Shown piece after piece: positions 34,997-38,084 of a stretch of DNA of 38,084 nucleotides; positions within the stretch are counted from its first letter, which is position 1, and each line of letters opens with the position of its first letter. Both the position numbers and the translations under genes were made by a program. Source of the stretch: an uncultured Pelagibacteraceae bacterium (lineage in GTDB: Bacteria; Pseudomonadota; Alphaproteobacteria; Pelagibacterales; Pelagibacteraceae); assembly GCA_902514755.1 (NCBI GenBank), contig CABXRY010000008.1:1-38084 (forward strand), given 5' to 3'. The notes below the pieces were generated by a model. That model was not told the origin of the DNA. It saw nothing but the letters and a program-made list of their open reading frames with translations, and ran no database searches.

Positions 34997-37324
34997 ATGC
35001 TAGGAACAAGTAACGAAATTAGAAATCCAGGCCTAAGAACTTTACCACCAGGAGTTGAAAGATACTATGTAAGGGGCGGTGGTTTATCTGTAATTGAGGT
35101 TTTTCCAGAGGATAAGATTGAAATTATTAATGATGAAGGCAAACAAATTTGTGAAATAATTGTTTTTGACGAAAAAGGTAAAACAGATTTATCAATTTTA
35201 AATCTAAAAAATAATGCCAATGCCGATTTCTCAAAAAAAACAATCACAAAAGACGAAAAAATTACAAAAATTTTTAAGAAGAGAAATTTAGATCTTAATA
35301 AAGCTAAGTCGTCAATTATATTTAATGAGGATTGTTTAATGGGAGAAAAAATAACTCTTTCATCAAAAGACAAATGCTTTGTATTAATTGCTGCTCCAGG
35401 GGACCCTCTTAATGTTCACGAACAAAATCCACCAACTGATTTAACAATTTTTGTTAATAGGGCAAAATATTCTGAAACAGATGAGCAATTTATTTTACCT
35501 GATCCACTAAGTGATCCTATAGTTGAAAAACTTGTTAAAAGAAGAACAGCAGAAACTTATGAAGTTAAAGAGGGAGAATACATTCAAATAATTGATACAG
35601 GTGGAAGGCAATGCTCAGATTTTTTAGCATTTGATACTCATAAATTAGATGATGGTATTGAAAGCATTATAGATGACAAAGCAACTAGAACGTTTATGGG
35701 TAGTGCATATCCGGGCCCAGGATTATTTTCAAAATTTTATGATGGAAATCATGAGGCAATGGTTGAGGTTGTAAGAGATACAGTTGGAAGACATGATACG
35801 TTTAATTTAGCCTGTACTTCAAAATACTATGAAGATCTTGGTTATATGGGTCATATAAATTGTACTGATAACTTTAATAAAGGATTAGAAAAATATGATA
35901 TAAATGCAAGAAAAAGTTGGTCAGCAATAAATCTATTTTTTAACACAGGAATTGATGCAAATAATGTTGCAACATTTGATGAACCTTGGTCTAGACCTGG
36001 TGATTATGTTTTGTTTAGAGCTTTAAAAGATTTAACTTGTATATCATCTGCTTGTCCTTGCGATGTAGATGCTGCAAATGGCTGGAACCCTACAGATATT
36101 TTTGTTAGAACTTATGCAAAAAATAACAAATATTCAAAAGCAATTGCATTTAGAATGAAAACTGACTCTGAACCAAAGTTAACTCAAGAAACAGGTTTTC
36201 ATAAAAAGACATCTGAATTAACAAGAAATTTTGTTGAGTATAAAGGTTTTTGGTTGGCTAATAATTTTACAAATTCAGGAACCATAAAAGAATACAATGC
36301 TTGTAGAGAAAGTGCGATAGCAACTGATCTTTCTCCTCTTAGAAAATTTGAAATCCTTGGACCTGATGCAGAAAATTTGATGCAATACACTTTAACCAGA
36401 AATGTTAAAAAATTATCTGTAGGTCAAGTAGTTTATACTGCTATGTGTTATGAAAATGGATGTATGTTAGATGACGGCACTCTATTTAAATTTGGACAAG
36501 ACAATTTTAGATGGATCGGTGGAGATGAATACAGTGGTGAGTGGTTAAAAGAGCAAGCTAAAAAGAAAAATTATAAAGTTTGGATAAAATCTGCAACAGA
36601 TCATATTCACAATATAGCTGTTCAAGGACCAAACAGTAGAAAAATTTTAGAAAAATTTGTATGGACAGCCCCTATTCAACCATCAATAACTGAGCTTGAA
36701 TGGTTTAGATTTAATATTGCTCGAATTGATCATGAAACTGGAACACCAATTGTAATTTCAAGAACTGGTTATACCGGTGAACTTGGATATGAAATTTGGT
36801 GCCATCCAAAAGATGCTAATGAGGTTTGGGATAAAGTTTGGGAAGCTGGAAAAGAATTCAACATAACGCCTCTGGGGTTAGAAGCTTTAGATATGGTTCG
36901 TATTGAGGCTGGATTAATATTTTATGGTTACGAATTTGATGATCAAACAGATCCTTTTGAAGCAGGCATTGGTTTTACAGTTCCACTTAAAACTAAAGAG
37001 GATGATTTTATTGGCAAAGAACAATTGATTAAAAGAAAAGCTAATCCACAAAAAAAATTAGTCGGATTAGAGCTAGTTGGTCACGAACCAGCTATTCATG
37101 GTGATTGTGTTCATGTAGGCCGTGCACAAATTGGTGTAATTACCAGCGGAATGTTATCTCCAACACTTGGAAAAAATATAGCTTTATGTAAGTTAGATAT
37201 AAAATATTCTGAAATTGGAACTGAAGTTGAAATTGGTAAATTAGATGGTCATCAAAAAAGAATTGGTGCAAAAGTTGTCGCTTTTCCTTTTTATGATCCA
37301 ACAAAATCTAAAGTTAGAGGATAA
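34997..37324 (+). CDS. tdm: Trimethylamine N-oxide demethylase (DUF1989-GcvT fusion)
   Basis: The 775-aa protein joins a DUF1989 half (about 1-390) to a GcvT folate half (about 410-775), the known Tdm architecture. Four cysteines, Cys273 (NLACTSK), Cys289 (HINCTDN), Cys353 and Cys355 (SSACPCDVD), match in type and spacing the zinc site described for Methylocella silvestris Tdm (recollection). The C half has SRTGYTGELGYEIWC and EALDMVRIEAGLIFYGYEF, typical GcvT segments. It splits TMAO into dimethylamine and formaldehyde, with the folate domain capturing the C1 unit. It diverges from tmoX, and a MarR-like gene follows with no gap. Confidence 0.92.
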   Translation: MLGTSNEIRNPGLRTLPPGVERYYVRGGGLSVIEVFPEDKIEIINDEGKQICEIIVFDEKGKTDLSILNLKNNANADFSKKTITKDEKITKIFKKRNLDLNKAKSSIIFNEDCLMGEKITLSSKDKCFVLIAAPGDPLNVHEQNPPTDLTIFVNRAKYSETDEQFILPDPLSDPIVEKLVKRRTAETYEVKEGEYIQIIDTGGRQCSDFLAFDTHKLDDGIESIIDDKATRTFMGSAYPGPGLFSKFYDGNHEAMVEVVRDTVGRHDTFNLACTSKYYEDLGYMGHINCTDNFNKGLEKYDINARKSWSAINLFFNTGIDANNVATFDEPWSRPGDYVLFRALKDLTCISSACPCDVDAANGWNPTDIFVRTYAKNNKYSKAIAFRMKTDSEPKLTQETGFHKKTSELTRNFVEYKGFWLANNFTNSGTIKEYNACRESAIATDLSPLRKFEILGPDAENLMQYTLTRNVKKLSVGQVVYTAMCYENGCMLDDGTLFKFGQDNFRWIGGDEYSGEWLKEQAKKKNYKVWIKSATDHIHNIAVQGPNSRKILEKFVWTAPIQPSITELEWFRFNIARIDHETGTPIVISRTGYTGELGYEIWCHPKDANEVWDKVWEAGKEFNITPLGLEALDMVRIEAGLIFYGYEFDDQTDPFEAGIGFTVPLKTKEDDFIGKEQLIKRKANPQKKLVGLELVGHEPAIHGDCVHVGRAQIGVITSGMLSPTLGKNIALCKLDIKYSEIGTEVEIGKLDGHQKRIGAKVVAFPFYDPTKSKVRG

Positions 37325-37672
37325 ATGAAGGGAACAAAGGATTTATTGGAGTTTTGGGAAGATCAAGTAAGACGTTCTCACAGTTCTAGTAATTATTTTT
37401 TTCGAAAATCACCATCACATTATCATATGATGTTATTAGTTATGAATTCATATAAAGAAGGTGAAAAATTGTCTGTCGAAGAACTTAAAACAAAATTATT
37501 TAAAACTTCTAGACCTAAATCTGCACTCATAATAAACGAAGCATGTGAAAATAATTTTTTCTATTTAGAAAAAACATCTTCAGATCAAAGAAAAAAAAAT
37601 ATTAAACCGACGCAATCATTTGTTAAAGAATTTGATGAATACATGGAAAAATTAAAAAATTTAGAACTTTAA
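37325..37672 (+). CDS. MarR-like winged-helix protein
   Basis: The 115-aa protein starts on the base after the tdm stop. LSVEELKTKLFKTSRPKSALIINEACENNFFYLEKTSSDQRKKNIKPTQSFVKEFDEYMEKLK reads as a helix-turn-helix, a wing with S-x-D-x-R-K-K, and a C-terminal helix, which is the MarR pattern. It is short (MarR proteins are about 140 aa), with little N-terminal dimerisation helix. Cotranslation with tdm makes it a candidate local regulator of tdm and tmoX. The family call is by eye. Confidence 0.65.
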   Translation: MKGTKDLLEFWEDQVRRSHSSSNYFFRKSPSHYHMMLLVMNSYKEGEKLSVEELKTKLFKTSRPKSALIINEACENNFFYLEKTSSDQRKKNIKPTQSFVKEFDEYMEKLKNLEL

Positions 37673-37706
37673 TTTTCTAGTAAGCAAATATTTTATTAAG
37701 ATCGGT

Positions 37707-38084
37707 CTATTTTCTATCTAATACTTCTTTTACTGTTTCGCCCATAACAGATGGATTTTTAGAAATGGTTACACCACATTCTTTTAAAAGTTCTACCTTT
37801 TCAACTGCACTTTCTCCGTAAGCTGAAACAATTGCACCAGCATGACCCATCACTCTTCCTTTTGGAGCGGTTAATCCTGCAATGTAACCTACTATAGGTT
37901 TTGTCATATTTTCTTTTGCAAATTCCCCAGCTGCTACTTCCTGAGGTCCACCAATCTCACCAATCATTAAAATCAAATCTGTTTCATTGTCAGTTTCAAA
38001 TTTTTCAATGATATCCCTGAAAGAACTTCCGTTAATTGGATCACCTCCAATACCAACACTTGTCGAAATCCCAATATCTAAATC
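37707..38084 (-). CDS. sucD: Succinyl-CoA synthetase alpha subunit, C-terminal part
   Basis: The frame is open from the window edge to the stop at 37707-37709, about 125 codons, and continues beyond the window. DLDIGISTSVGIGGDPINGSSF, LILMIGEIGGPQEVAAGEF and PIVGYIAGLTAPKGRVMGHAGAIVSAYGESA are SucD signatures. MGHAGA contains the histidine phosphorylated during catalysis. It joins succinyl-CoA cleavage to NTP synthesis in the TCA cycle. sucC is expected upstream, outside the window. It converges with the MarR-like gene over 34 bp. Confidence 0.95.
   Translation of the reverse strand, partial: DLDIGISTSVGIGGDPINGSSFRDIIEKFETDNETDLILMIGEIGGPQEVAAGEFAKENMTKPIVGYIAGLTAPKGRVMGHAGAIVSAYGESAVEKVELLKECGVTISKNPSVMGETVKEVLDRK

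Noticed and set aside
1..38084. CRISPR array, insertion sequence, prophage or tRNA-linked island
   Set aside because: No repeat-spacer pattern, transposase, integrase, phage structural gene or tRNA fold was seen on either strand.

Overview
The window is AT-rich (roughly 30% GC by eye), almost without spacers, and packed with folate-linked demethylation genes. Together with SAR11-like proteins (trimethylamine monooxygenase, a fused TMAO demethylase, heterotetrameric sarcosine oxidase, fhs), this points to a streamlined marine alphaproteobacterium of the Pelagibacterales (SAR11). That assignment is inference from gene content; no rRNA or tRNA gene is visible.

Layout. 1-4732 (minus): Rieske oxygenase, betaine-homocysteine methyltransferase, dimethylglycine dehydrogenase, then the start of a SET-like protein. 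4984-7078 (plus): a short methylene-THF reductase-like protein overlapping a DmdA-family demethylase, closed by a hairpin. 7120-7766 (plus): a 33-aa membrane peptide coupled to a Yip1-like membrane protein. 7763-11166 (minus): atypical M19 dipeptidase-like protein, an unknown 554-aa protein, a DUF3726-like protein and a 55-aa CxxC peptide. 11259-16159 (plus): purE, purK, an acetyltransferase, a cold-shock gene, cupin, aspartate/glutamate racemase family protein, an unknown protein and an EamA transporter. 16174-21280 (minus): soxBDAG sarcosine oxidase. 21409-23094 (plus): fhs. 23099-27555 (minus): glycerol kinase, glycerol-3-phosphate dehydrogenase, iron alcohol dehydrogenase, class I amidotransferase. 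27650-37672: tmm (plus), tmoV/tmoW plus a 55-aa membrane peptide (minus), three envelope genes, tmoX (minus), then tdm and a MarR-like gene (plus). The window ends inside sucD (minus).

How it fits together. The genes describe capture of methyl groups from methylated osmolytes. TMA is oxidised by Tmm to TMAO; TMAO is imported by TmoXWV and demethylated by Tdm to dimethylamine plus a C1 unit. Glycine betaine would become dimethylglycine through BHMT or the Rieske enzyme, then sarcosine (dimethylglycine dehydrogenase), then glycine (SoxBDAG). A DmdA-family enzyme paired with a reductase-like protein handles a further methyl donor. C1 units pass through tetrahydrofolate to formate, with Fhs giving or consuming ATP. 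Five products in the window carry a GcvT-type folate fold.

The best candidates for undescribed biology are the DmdA-like/MTHFR-like pair, the M19-like operon with a degenerate metal site, the small membrane peptides beside transport genes, and the split TMAO transporter operon with a strong terminator after tmoX.
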